NCBI GenBank assembly: GCA_951812925.1 | Contig: OX638368.1 | Span: forward strand, 161,248,492-161,312,491 | Direction of reading: 5' to 3' | Length of the DNA stretch: 64,000 nt | Origin: Calliopum simillimum | Taxonomy: Eukaryota; Arthropoda; Insecta; Diptera; Lauxaniidae | Shown here: one piece after another, positions 46,795 to 57,719 of the stretch | Layout of the letters: every line of letters begins with the position of its first letter | Numbering within the stretch: the stretch's first letter is position 1 | Made by a program: the position numbers and the translations under genes | Notes under the pieces: generated by a model | Database searches by the model: none | What the model was told of the DNA's origin: nothing | The model's input: the letters and a program-made list of their open reading frames with translations, nothing else

Positions 46795-47495
46795 AACACT
46801 CTTGTCTTTGGTGACCAAGACCAATACCAATTTTGTGTCTACTGGTTTTTTCTTCCTGGCATATATACATTAGACCGGTGCGTTTTGGACGAATGTTTAA
46901 AATTTGTGGCGCAACCGGCAGAATTGTAAAGTTTAACTATCGACATGAAGATTGCCGCCACCCTAGCTCTGAGAGATGATGGGAAGGGGTGTCGATATAT
47001 TTTTGAAGGTTGAAAAACGTGGTTTAAAAATGCATGCTCATAGGTTCGTAGTGAATCAATTCTCAGCTTCGTAGTAGGTCGAAAACGGAAATCGAGGACA
47101 TGGATTCTTATGTATTTTTTCCCGTAGAATCGAATGGCATCATTAGTTTTCTAGTTAGACGTCCATTTTTGGCGTTAAGTGAACTTTTCAGCTCAAAAAA
47201 GTCGAAATTTTTCCAAATCCCCTGTTAGAGCACTCCACAATTGAGCAGAAAAAATCTAAGAAAAATTTGAAATGTACATTTTGTTAGGATTTTTCCTGAC
47301 GAATCCAGTGGTACCATTTTTTTTTGCGCTACGACATTACTTTCATTCATGAAAAACGAATTTTTGATTTTTATTATCAAAAAATATCACGAAATCGGGC
47401 GTAAATATTTAGTCAACGACGGTCCCCAACGTCCGGACGGTTTTTTCTTTTCGGTGCCCCGTAGTAAAATTTTTTTAGAATATTTTTGGAATTTT
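46795..47495. other. AT-rich DNA with one inverted CTTGGT run
   Basis: GGTGACCAAGACCAATACCA near 46809 is the complement-type form of the CTTGGT hexamer family. The rest has no recognised feature. Confidence 0.4.
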
Positions 47496-47501
47496 TTTTA
47501 A

Positions 47502-47564
47502 CCCATTATAAACAAGTTTTTGGAAAAGTGGTCAAAAAGACCCTTAAAAACGGGATATAATGGG
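47502..47564. mobile_element. 63-bp TTAA-flanked mini inverted-repeat element, copy 1
   Basis: CCCATTATA ... TATAATGGG tips are flanked by TTAA at 47498-47501 and 47565-47568. TTAA with CCC/GGG tips points to piggyBac-type mobility. At 63 bp it is far shorter than usual MITEs. Confidence 0.75.
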
Positions 47565-47626
47565 TTAAGATGTTCACATAACTTAATGTAGAATCAAGCA
47601 TGGAACAATATTTTAGAACATCTTAA

Positions 47627-47689
47627 CCCATTATAAACAAGTTTTTGGAAAAGGGGTCGAAAAGACCCTTTAAAACGGGATATAATGGG
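47627..47689. mobile_element. 63-bp TTAA-flanked mini inverted-repeat element, copy 2
   Basis: It has the same length and tips as copy 1, with only a few internal differences. The left flank is TTAA (47623-47626) and the right flank is TTCA. Direct orientation is the same as copy 1, and 62 bp separates them. The intervening sequence has inverted edges, AAGATGTTC and GAACATCTT. Confidence 0.75.
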
Positions 47690-47692
47690 TTC

Positions 47693-48514
47693 AAAAATGA
47701 TAGTTCTATTTTAGACTTAGTGAAAAATTACAGGAATTTAAAAGACCCATCTTGCTAAAATTTAACATTTTTTGTTTATATGTACATATTTAATATTATT
47801 TTAAGAACTTTTAAGTTTAAGCTCCAAAAAAGAGGCGTCAGCCCCCTGTTAAGCAGTGGACTTTTTTTTATAGTTATTATAGCCTTATGAACTATGCTTA
47901 GTAATTTTTCTTATCATAAATCAAATAATTTTGCTGTAGAATATCAAGAAATCAAATTATGAGCTGTAGTACAATCATTTGGGAGAATAAAATGATGTAA
48001 CCTGGAAAGTTTTGCGGGATTTTTGCAAATGAGTTTTTTTATAGATTTCGATGTGCTCTTTCAGAATTTCAACTTTTCTACCTCGAGTCGTGTTTGCTCG
48101 CTCCGCCATATTTGAAAAATGGCGCCCAAAATCAGTTTTCTACAAATATCTCTTTAACGGTTACATTTATAGAAAAATATTGTGAAGCTTATGAAATTGC
48201 AATTGTTTTCGTACGACTTATAACTCGGGAGATATCCTAATTCAAAATTTGAAAAAAATTATTAAATTGTGCATGCCGCTTATGAATAGGCACTGTGATG
48301 TGTTGAGTTTAAAATTACGATAACTCATGAACGGTAAGTCACACGTTTAAAGTAGAAATATCTGCTTATAGGAAATCACTTGCACTTCAATCTACATCAG
48401 ATGACCTATAGTTTAGGAGATATTTTTAAAACAAAACTGAAATTTCAAAAAAAAAACCGTTTCTTCAAAAAATCTCCAAAACGGTTTGTTCTAGAAACTA
48501 CCAAATGACTGTAC
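47693..48514. other. AT-rich DNA with AAACGGTT / GGAGATAT motifs
   Basis: AATATCTCTTTAACGGTTAC, ATAACTCGGGAGATATCCTA and TATAGTTTAGGAGATATTTT occur in order. Related phrases (AATATCTCGCAAACGGTTGC, TATAGTTTAGGAGATATTCC) recur at 52.03-52.16 kb, suggesting two diverged copies of one repeat. Confidence 0.5.
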
Positions 48515-48770
48515 TACTGTTTATTATGAAAGTGGAGCAAGTCCAAAACAAGACAAAAGTAATATCATAATATGAATTGGCTCATATTTTGTTAAAAATG
48601 AAAAAATTAATCTCTGTTTTCACAAAAAGCTTACTTAATATTGTGGTAATGATGCCATTAAGTTGAAAAAATGATATCGATCAAAGAACCAATCACTATG
48701 GAACATAATGTGTATGACATTACTTTTGCTTCATTTTGGACTTGCCCCACTTTCATAATAAACGGCTCAT
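48515..48770. mobile_element. Foldback of ~255 bp
   Basis: GTTTATTATGAAAGTGGAGC, AAGTCCAAAA and CAAAAGTAAT on the left (about 48519-48565) are inverted on the right (about 48718-48768), ending CCACTTTCATAATAAAC. Arms are about 50 bp. No target duplication was resolved. Confidence 0.75.
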
Positions 48771-48849
48771 GTGATTGATGCCTCTCATCGTTGATTATTT
48801 TCAGAGTTGTGAGTTTTGAAGCTCGGATATCAAAATAGTTATCTTTCAT

Positions 48850-50310
48850 AGCAGATCAGATTTGAGTATTTTTCGAATATATTCGAATATATCAATGATT
48901 TTGTTTTGTTCTCTTTTTTTTGGGAACTATTTAAATTGAGATAGCAAACTATGCGATGTCTTTGGATTAGTTTTTTTTTTATCTGATTTGCAAAACATTT
49001 CTTAGCTTACGAAAATAATTTCAATTTAGAACTTCCGGCGGCCATTGTGTCATTGCAATTGCTGTTATTGTTTAATGGTTGATGTTGTATTTGTTGTTGA
49101 TGTTGTTGTTGCTATTCCAGCTGCAGTTTGCATATTTGTGAATACCACTGTCGATTGCAACGCTGCGATTGTTGCAAGTTATTTACATTTGCTGCTATGC
49201 AAATTCAACTCAGCGCAATGCAACTAACGGTTGTCAGTGGTGCTATCAGCCTAGGTGCAAAACAACATTAAAGCCAATAACAACAGCAACATAAATGAAT
49301 TCACCAGTGATGCCTACTAAATGGTTTTCTTCGTGGTTTTTGGGAAGTTTTCATAAAAGGGATTGTTAATGCTTTGACTATTTGGATAAATGTGAATGCT
49401 GTAATTTTGAATGAATTGTGATTTAAAAGAATTCTGTCTGAACGTTTTTCTTATCACTGGCTATTAACAAAACATGGATTCACTGTGAATTGTGTTATAT
49501 CACCCATAACAGTATGTCAACCTGAACCTTTTAGTTTTTTGGTTTTTAGATAAATTCTAAAATTTTTTTTTTTTTTACTATAATGTTTCTTCATAAAAAT
49601 TTGTCAAAATTTACTTTTACTTAAGAAGTTAGCAACACTGTTACCGCCTTTGCAAAAAGCACTGCCAACTTGAAACTTTTGATTTATCTGTCTCTGACCA
49701 ATGAACAGTAGACAACGGATAAATGAATGAAATGCATTCAAATTCAATGCAGCTGCAAGTTGTTGGCTGACCCTGTTTAGGTTATTTTTTTGTATTTGTA
49801 TTGTAACTGCCGTAATAGCCAAATGTCATTTGGCTAAATGGCAGCAATAACTGCTGTAATGTTGCTTGCGCTGTTGTTGCTGTTGCAATTGAAAATTACA
49901 TTTGCCATGAATGCCTCACCGGCAACCACCGGAAAAAATGCTAAACTGAATTTTTTCGTTCTTTTTTTCGTTTTTTTTAATTTTAATGTTTTTCTTCTTT
50001 GCTACTTAGTTTGTTTCAACAACATTTCTGCATCAAAAGGGTGAAATTTTTCAAAAGGTACTGCAGGGTTCTCCAGCATAGCATTGCGACGACTAAAAAC
50101 ATTGCAGTTCTACAAGGTAGAAGCTCCCATATTTGCGCCATTTTAAATAATTCTACTTTGCATTTCGAATGAAATCTTTTGATTTGGCTTAAACCAACTG
50201 GGCTCAGACTTGTCAACTTTGAAATCTTTAATGTGCAGACATATTCTTGAAATTTGGGAGGGAGTTGTGCATAAATTAGTATAGCATATTACTACCGTAA
50301 GGTAGTAAAA
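48850..50310. other. Mostly unique DNA with GTT/GCT runs
   Basis: TTGTTGTTGATGTTGTTGTT near 49090 and TTGCGCTGTTGTTGCTGTTG near 49864 are the main low-complexity runs. Short frames around them lack domains. The stretch is ordinary non-coding fly-type DNA as far as I can see. Confidence 0.4.
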
Positions 50311-50319
50311 ACATTTGAC

Positions 50320-51360
50320 AATTCGTTAAGGGAGTGAAGAATCACTCCCCATCGTCTATTCCAACTCTCTTAATGAGCGACAAAATCTTCACTGATCCCG
50401 TTGATTAAGCTAATTTCTTGGCGTGTAGTTTCTAAGAATGCTTCTCTCACTGATAATAATCAACCACCGCATAACACCGAGAGAAATCCGAGGATCCACT
50501 TTCGAACTAGGGCAGTGAAGATGGTTTTGCAAACCTTTGTTCTTATAATGCATCAGGGTTAGATGGCATATCAACCTTTTCAGCATTTCCTTTTTTGTAA
50601 AATTCTATCATGTTGCGAGCTTTTTAAAGTCCAGCCATTCTTCAAAAAAGGGGAAATTACCAACCCTAATGATGACCAGCCATTGCAATACTAAGCGCTC
50701 TCCAAAGTTAAGTAAAACGTTATAAACTTCCACTTTATGGTTGTTATTCTGGGTATTTCAATCCACTCCTTTGTTGTTTGTTTTCTTAAAGACGAATGCA
50801 TTTTACCCCCTCTCTCTACACTTTTGACGTTCTGGGCATATCGATTCATGCTGCCCTGTGGTGAACAGATCATGTATTTGATTTGTCCAAAAGTTTCGGC
50901 CAAGTGCTTAAGTTATCTGAAACGGTATTAAAACTATTTCACTCCTGTTAACCTTTGAACGGTCTATTCCGCCTACACTCGTATATGTATGTCTTAAGCT
51001 ACAGTTCGCACATCTGGGCAGAGGCTTCAAATACTACTTTGCAGCTACAAGACAGAGTTCAATGCAGTGCGATGAAGTTGATTGGGGATGCGGATGTTAT
51101 ATCCCATAACGTTTGGTAGATATTGTAATGAAATGTGCTCCAGAGAAATTTCTGAGCTCGTTCCATCAGTTCTTATATTCTCTCGCAGCACTCGGGTCTT
51201 ATCAGGCCCATCATTATTGCGTTGCAACTGTATTTAACAGAACATCGCAGTATCGGGATAGCTCGTTATTTGGTTGCACGATTGAGTTATAGAAGCGAGC
51301 GTTTGTCCCACAAGCTGTGACTTCTGTTCTGTTCGACACTGCTCCTTTTTCCCCCATCCC
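50320..51360 (+). pseudogene. Jockey-superfamily LINE reverse transcriptase relic
   Basis: Non-LTR retrotransposons encode an endonuclease/reverse transcriptase. Fragments appear in order but in different frames. NASGLDGI (from 50547) matches the K.GPDGI start of the RT domain. VQPFFKKGEITNPNDDQP (about 50629-50682) matches the next RT block. CGEQIMYLICPKVSAKCL (about 50853-50910) and SSHIWAEASNTTLQLQDRVQ (about 51004-51063) followed by MKLIGDAD match the C-terminal region, and CSREISELVP and NRTSQYRDSSLF follow. The catalytic core between the second and third fragments, including the FADD region, is gone. At least three frameshifts and several stops are present. The foldback element at 51381 begins just after the last recognisable piece. 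Confidence 0.88.
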
Positions 51361-51380
51361 CCTAACCTATTTCCTTTTGG

Positions 51381-52481
51381 GACAAATCACGCCAAGTGTG
51401 TACCGCGAATTCCACTTGTTGTTGAAATTTAATTCTAAAAACCTGAATCCTAATGCTTATATTATTAGTAAGCATTCCTTATACAAAAAATTTTTAAATT
51501 TTAAAATTTGATTTTTTACATAATTTTTTATAAAATTCAAAATTGATTTAACTTAAATTTTGAAGATTTATTTCATGAAAACTGTTTACCCAAACTAAAT
51601 GAAATTTTGCAGACATATAAAAAAAATGTCAAATTTTAAAAAAATAATTTAAAACAAAATTTTTTTATTTTGTTATTTTTTTTTAAGTTTTTAAATAAAC
51701 AATTTCCTTTTTTATGCTTTCTTAATGAGATAATTTTTTAATTTTTTTTTTTATTAGAAGCGTATAATATTTGAGTTCTTACGTTCGAAAGGAAATTGGA
51801 CTGCCCGGCACTATTTATACCAAATTTACCTATTTAACTGCGTAGCGGCGAGCTCTAAATCTGCAGCTCACGCTATTTAGGCCAGTCAAATTATGATTTT
51901 ACATCGCAATGAAAGATAATAAGCTGAAAACTGGTATACACCTTCATTTTAGTGTTCTAAAAGTAGTCTCAAAAGTCTCGTGTCTGCGTCTTAAGTTATT
52001 CAAGGTCAAAGGTCAAAAAACCAGTTTCTTGCAAATATCTCGCAAACGGTTGCTTTTTCAGAAAAAAAAGGGTGGTACAATTTTGTAGCCCTGGTAATTT
52101 TCTATAAAAAAATCCTCAGAGCTGTTTACATACGGCTTATAGTTTAGGAGATATTCCAATTAGAAAAGTGGTAAAGCTTGGTAGTTCATACATGCAGCGT
52201 ATTAGTGTGCATAGCAATATGTTGATTTTTAAAGTGCCATAACTCAAAAACGATGAGTCGCACGATAAAATCATAAACAGTTTTCATGAAATAAATCTTC
52301 AAAATTTTAGTTAAATCAATTTTGAATTTTATAAAAAATTATGTAAAAAATCAAATTTTAAAAATTTAAAAATTTTTTGTATAAGGAATGTTTACTAATA
52401 ATATAAGCATTAGATTCAGGTTATTAGAATTAAATTTCAACAACAAGTTGAATTTGCGGTACACACTTGGCGTGATTTGTC
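51381..52481. mobile_element. Foldback element with ~215-bp arms (1101 bp)
   Basis: The left tip GACAAATCACGCCAAGTGTG is inverted at the right tip as CACACTTGGCGTGATTTGTC. Within the arms, CAACTTGTTGTTGAAATTTAATTCTA-type sequence, TAATGCTTATATTATTAGTA and ATTTTGAAGATTTATTTCAT all have inverted partners. Arms span about 51381-51600 and 52270-52481. The 670-bp interior holds the AAACGGTT / GGAGATAT phrases also seen at 48.1-48.4 kb. No target duplication was resolved. Confidence 0.88.
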
Positions 52482-52574
52482 TCTTTCTGCAAATCAATAT
52501 GGTGCATTGCATTTATAGGGGCTACCCCATGAGCATTGGCTTAGTCAATAAAGAAAAGTAGTTGAAAAATCAAT

Positions 52575-53312
52575 AAAAAACTAGTAAGGGTGTAACTTTT
52601 GGCCTGGACACGCCCTCTTGTTCGAGTTCACCCAGTTTTTGCTCAGAGCTTGCATTTATAGTTCTTAGGGACTGAGTAAAAATTGGTTGGACTATCTCAA
52701 AAATCGTTTTCAGTATAGCGTTTTGAAACTTTTGCTTATATAAGAGGTGCCACGCCCACTTGTCCGATTTCACACAGTTAATTCTCAGAGTTTGCATTTA
52801 TAGTCCTTAGCTTCTGAGAAAATGTAGTTCGATTATCTCAAAAAACGCTTTCATAATAGCGTTTTGAAGCTTTTGCTCATAAGGGAGATGCCACGCCCTC
52901 TTGTTCGAATTCGCCCAGTTTTCGCTTAGAGCTTACGCTTACAATTCGTAGTATTTATGTGTATTTGGGTTGCATTGTCGTGAAAAATACTCCTAAAGTT
53001 GCATTTTGAAAATATTTTTTTGTATGGGCGGTAGGCGTGTCCGTTACGTGATTTCGTTCATTTTTAATCCCACGAGAACTTTAACAACGGAGGCAGTGTA
53101 CCAGATTTTATTGAATTATCTTGCTAAGTTTTCCCAAAAAATTTAATTCCACACACAGCCAGCCATCCAGCAAGACAGACGGACATGGCTATAACGACTT
53201 AGAAGGTGACGCTGATCAAGAACATATATATTTTTCTATATCTGCTACGCCTACTTCTCCGAGTTACAATACGGAAGGACAAAATGAATATACTCTGGGT
53301 GTAGGGTATAAA
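52575..53312 (+). mobile_element. GGGTATAA-family repeat element, three-unit copy
   Basis: It starts AACTAGTAAGGGTGTAAC, with units at about 52605 (truncated), 52738 and 52881, spaced about 142 bp, and GTATGGGCGGTAGGCGTG near 53022. GACGGACATGGCTATAACGA and the end CTCTGGGTGTAGGGTATA follow. In the first unit GGCCTGG joins directly to ACACGCCC, so about 60 bp of the usual 5-prime segment is missing. Confidence 0.85.
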
Positions 53313-53319
53313 AAAGATA

Positions 53320-54296
53320 CAGTCGACGTCCAGTAATACGAATGCTCCGTATTACGAATGTCCAATGATACGAATGCAATATTTCTTCCACACATGATTC
53401 TATAATACGAACAGCGGTAAATTTTACGGTTCGATAATACGAATGAGATTTTTTTCTTAGTAGGCTTTGCTCTTTTGCTAAGCATTAAATGCTTAGAATG
53501 CATGAAAGAATACGTGGGAAATTTTTCAGAATTTTTAGAACGTTGATGTGCTTTTTTCCTAATATTTGGAGAAAAATTGTTGAAAAATTATAAAACGTTT
53601 CGAAAAATCTGAAAAAAAAGTTTGAGTTTTTGAAAAGCAGTCTTTCTAAGAAATTTACAAAAATCACCAAAATCAATGGCATTACCCTGTTTTTTGACAA
53701 AAAATTCCATAGCAAAATCCTCGTGCTTTTATAATGCTAGCATCGGTAATGCAACAATGCCAAGTTTTAACCAAATCGGTCAGATCATGCTTTTTTAACT
53801 GGTACAATTGGCGTGTTTTACTTCAAATTTCTTCTTTTAGTGACACAACTCATTAAGTATATTTTTTTTGAAAATTGAGCTCAACAGTGTAGTATGTTTA
53901 GCTCAATTTCCATATTTTATCCATGAAATATTTTTTTGTTTTTTATCAAAATATTGGGGGTATCCCTTAAAATGTGTAAATGCTTCGAAAATCACATAAA
54001 CTCGTAGTAGTTCTCAAAATGAATACCAATTTTATTAGTTTTACGAGCTTTCGAGGTTTTTACATGTTTTAAGAAATACCCTAATTGTGTTTTCCGTTTC
54101 CGTACCATATTAATCAGAAAAAAAATTCATTAATTTCCTATTTTTCATAAAATTTCTTTCGTAAATTGATATTTTTCTCTCAAATATGTCTCAATATCAA
54201 AGAAAAAAGGACCAAAATTTCGTTGCGATAATACGAATTTTTCGATTTTACGAATAGGCCTGACATTATATAATTCGTATTATTGGACGTCGACTG
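53320..54296. mobile_element. Pogo-like MITE with ATACGAATG subterminal repeats (977 bp)
   Basis: The tips CAGTCGACGTCCAGTAATAC and GTATTATTGGACGTCGACTG lie next to TA at 53318-53319 and 54297-54298. CAGT tips with TA duplications fit pogo/Tigger-type elements. The left end carries at least four ATACGAATG-like copies between 53334 and 53442; the right end has three (near 54228, 54247 and 54272). There is no transposase. It starts a few bases after the end of the GGGTATAA-family copy. Confidence 0.85.
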
Positions 54297-54493
54297 TACA
54301 AGTTTTGGACTAACCTCTGGCCATCTAGTGGTGATAAATAAATAGAAATATGTGACGGTGTGTTAGTATATGGAAGCTTCTGGAGATGGAAATGAATTCC
54401 TAAGTGACAATATTTTGACATTATTAAGTAAAATTTTGACGAGACTATGAAAAAGTTGAGCCTACTAAGAAGCAATGTCAAAAGGCCCTTAAT

Positions 54494-54600
54494 GGGGGTT
54501 ATCGTGAACAAATATTCCCGGGGAATTTTCTCAAACATCCGTGCATTCTCTATTGCAGTTTAAGAAAATTCCCCGGGAATCTTGATTCACGATAACCCCC
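54494..54600. mobile_element. 107-bp near-perfect hairpin element
   Basis: GGGGGTTATCGTGAA and ATTCCCGGGGAATTTTCT on the left are inverted on the right as AGAAAATTCCCCGGGAAT and TTCACGATAACCCCC. AAT flanks both sides (54491-54493 and 54601-54603), a possible 3-bp target duplication. A stem of about 40 bp with a loop of about 20 bases would form. Confidence 0.88.
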
Positions 54601-54603
54601 AAT

Positions 54604-56593
54604 ATGTTGCATACTGGATCTACAAATGACTGCTCTGTACGTACAATATTCCACATCAACTACATGAACCACCTCCAGTTCTTAGTTCTTTTACAATGTC
54701 ACATATAAATCTTATTATATTATTGAGCTCCATTACAGCTTCGGGAAATATGACTATTTTTCTTTGTTGGAAACAATTTCCGTCGATCCTTTTATATTGC
54801 TCAGAATCAAAATTGATCCGAAATGAGTGATTCTTTAAATAGATTGAGGATCATTTCTGTTAATCTAGCGTGATTTATCATTTCTTGAGAAAAGAACTGA
54901 TAACTCTACATATTTTTGTCATAATTGTCATTTGGTTTATGATCTCGAGCAGCTAATATGGTCGCTACGCCACTGATTAGAATAGAGGAATTCGGAATTA
55001 AACTATGGGGGTATGTGTTACTTTTTAAACGCAAAAATATCAAATATGAAGATTCCTAACATATTTTCCAAATTTGGCAGTATCAAAATAAAATTTTTAC
55101 AAATCAACTAGTACACTGTGATTGACATTGATTTTTCAAAGAATTTCTCAGAACAAATTCAATATCACTATAATAATAAAATGTTGACTGCAAGGATTTT
55201 TCTAACCCTTTCTCTTTTTAAAAATTAAGCGTATGTATAGCTTTACATAGGTAAATGCACTTGCCAACACGCTACATCGCAATATTTATGGGAAGTTTTT
55301 TCCATTTTTGCTTAGCTACATTCTCTTAAATTATAAATAAAAAGGCAATTTCAAACTCATTTTAACATTTAAAAACATGCACTCTAATTTATGAATAATA
55401 AAAAATAACATTTACGTGCTAAAAAGTCATTTAAAAAACACGTCAAGATAAATGTAAGAAATCGACTTGCATGCGAAGCACAAATGTTGCAAAACCTAAT
55501 CAACAAAAGCTATTTTTACCAGCTAAAAATGTCAAAACCTGAAAGCTATTTTTAATAATAAAAAAATAAAAAATGATAAAAAGTGTAAAACGAAAATGCA
55601 ACACAAACGAATGAAAAGTCAAGTGAATGTACACCACTTCCAACTCCGAGGCTCCCAAATAAGTGCGTTTCATACGAAAAATGTTTAACAGAGCGATAAC
55701 AGTAAAAGGTCCTTTAAAGCCAAGAAAATATTAAAATATTTGTTATCACTTATCATCCAAATATCTATCAAAAATCAACAAAAACTTTTCAAACTATTTA
55801 AAACTTCATTTAAAATCCATTAGAATGTCACTTCCATGCTGCTTATCGTCTAATTTCCATCTAAGCAGCTAAACCGATTATTTTTGTTTAATTCGACAAC
55901 AAAAATAGAAGAAGAACCAAAAAACAAAAATCATTTTTTTGTATCATTTATTTAATTTGAATAACAAATTTTAATTTTGAAATCGTTAATGAATAATTTG
56001 GTTAATTTAAGTTACTGAGTTGTGTGTGCCCCAAGCGGAAAATAAACGAAGTCGCTTAGGTTCAAGTAAAGTTGAATTTTTATATCAATTTGATAAAACT
56101 ACAGTCAATAAATGTGACCTAAAACTTAATTTAAATAATTTAAATTTTTGTAGGGGACGTGATTATAAAATCTGGTATCGTCATTTCACTTAAGTGTAGT
56201 TTCGCATTACCCTAATCTTCGAACGTATCAACGCGCATTTAATGATATGCAATCAACACATCAATGTCAGAGTTTCCGAGTTTCTTTACTTGAAAATGCA
56301 CGATTTCACGTTTAAATTACAGATATTAATAATTGTTTTATTTAGTTTTTTGAATTTATATTCTCTCTAAAGTGATTGGTTTTATTCAGCCACATGTTGC
56401 AGGCAACATTGATCATCATTGATCATGCGATCTTTGTTATTTATGTCAATGCGGTGTTGAAGCTTCAAAATTATTACCTGCTAAACAAAGTAAAATGTTG
56501 CATAAATGATTTTGATACGTATTAATTAGAATAAATGCCATGATTTGGATATTTAAAAAAAAACCTTGTTGAAACCAGGCATCGCTAACAATT
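54604..56593. other. AT-rich DNA with one isolated hAT-type end
   Basis: GGTCGCTACGCCACTG (about 54960-54975) is the complement of a CAGTGGCGTAGCGACC tip like that of the 17836 element. I did not find its partner upstream, so it may be a truncated copy. The rest, especially 55.0-56.5 kb, is very AT-rich without frames or repeats of note. Confidence 0.4.
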
Positions 56594-57470
56594 CCCGATC
56601 AAAAAAAGTATATCAAAAATATATCAAAATGATATCAAAAATTTGTCAGTGACATACAAAATTTTGTAAAAAAAAGGATATCACAGTGATATACGGAATG
56701 TAACGCTTTCTGTATATCACCATGATATCAAAAAAAGATATCAAAATGATATCAAAAAAAGATATCAAAATGATATCAAAAAAAGATATCAAAATGATAT
56801 CAAAAAAAGATATCAAAATGATATCAAAAAATTATATCAAAATGATATACAAAAATTGTATATCAATGATATACAAAATTTGTATATCATTTTGATATCC
56901 ATTTCTGATACAAAATTGACATAACCAAATTTTGCAATATTGTATTTGATCGTCGGCAACAAGTTTTTAGAAATTGCCCGCATGCAGCAAATGAATGAAG
57001 TGTCGGTTTTTTTTAACTCAATTATATTTTTGTGCTTTTTCACGAGTTTTATTAGAAAATTCACTTCTTACTAAAATTGGCTGCTCGTCCGTTTTCCATA
57101 CTTTTGGTTTTCCCAACCACAGGCTGCATGCAGCAACTGAATGGAGCGTCTGGTTTTTTGCACTCAATTATATTTGTATTATATATAATAATTATATTTT
57201 CACTTTTTCTTCACTAAAATTGGCTGCGCGTTCGTCTTCCATAAAATTCACAAACTAAAGCGTTAAATTTGACATATCAGCAGCTGATAAATTTTTGATA
57301 TCATTTTGATATACATTTCTGATACAAAATTGACATGTCATTCAATGATATCTAAAATATATCAAAATGATATACAAAAAATGGATATCAGCCGCTGACA
57401 AGTTTTTGATATCATTTTGATATACATTTCTGATACAATGACAAGAACTTGACAAGTTTTTTTGATCGGG
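56594..57470. mobile_element. Inverted-repeat element built from GATATCAAAA units (877 bp)
   Basis: The tips CCCGATCAAAAAAAG and TTTTTTTGATCGGG are inverted. Inside, a unit GATATCAAAATGATATCAAA of about 22 bp repeats four to five times at about 56724-56830, followed by ATATCA..ATGATATAC variants. Inverted forms (TTTTTGATATCATTTTGATA) occur near 57290-57330 and 57402-57425. The middle, 56.93-57.26 kb, also has a diverged direct duplication around GCATGCAGCAA.TGAATG. No transposase and no clear target duplication. Confidence 0.82.
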
Positions 57471-57590
57471 TTTGCTTAAAGGATATCTTTTACATTAAAA
57501 CTTGTAATAGATTTGCACTCTAAAAAAAAGTGTGTGAAATATTTTAAGTATATGTGAATATGTACAGCTGGCCGGGTCGGTCTTCATAGC

Positions 57591-57715
57591 GTGAAGTCAC
57601 ACGAAGGGCACGTCAAACTTGTAAGCGAGCGGAGAGAAATGAAAGGTTTCCTTTCCCTTCGTTTGTCTACAAACTCGAAGTGCCCCACGTGCCCGTGCCC
57701 TTCGTGTGACTTCAC
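57591..57715. mobile_element. 125-bp MITE-like hairpin
   Basis: GTGAAGTCACACGAAGGGCA on the left is perfectly inverted on the right as TGCCCTTCGTGTGACTTCAC. The arms continue less perfectly inward (GAAAGG / CCTTTCCCTTCG). No target duplication was recognised. Confidence 0.8.
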
Positions 57716-57719
57716 TAAT

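Noticed and set aside
54955..54975. A full hAT element ending at GGTCGCTACGCCACTG
   Set aside because: No matching CAGTGGCG tip or 8-bp duplication found upstream; only an isolated end is supported.
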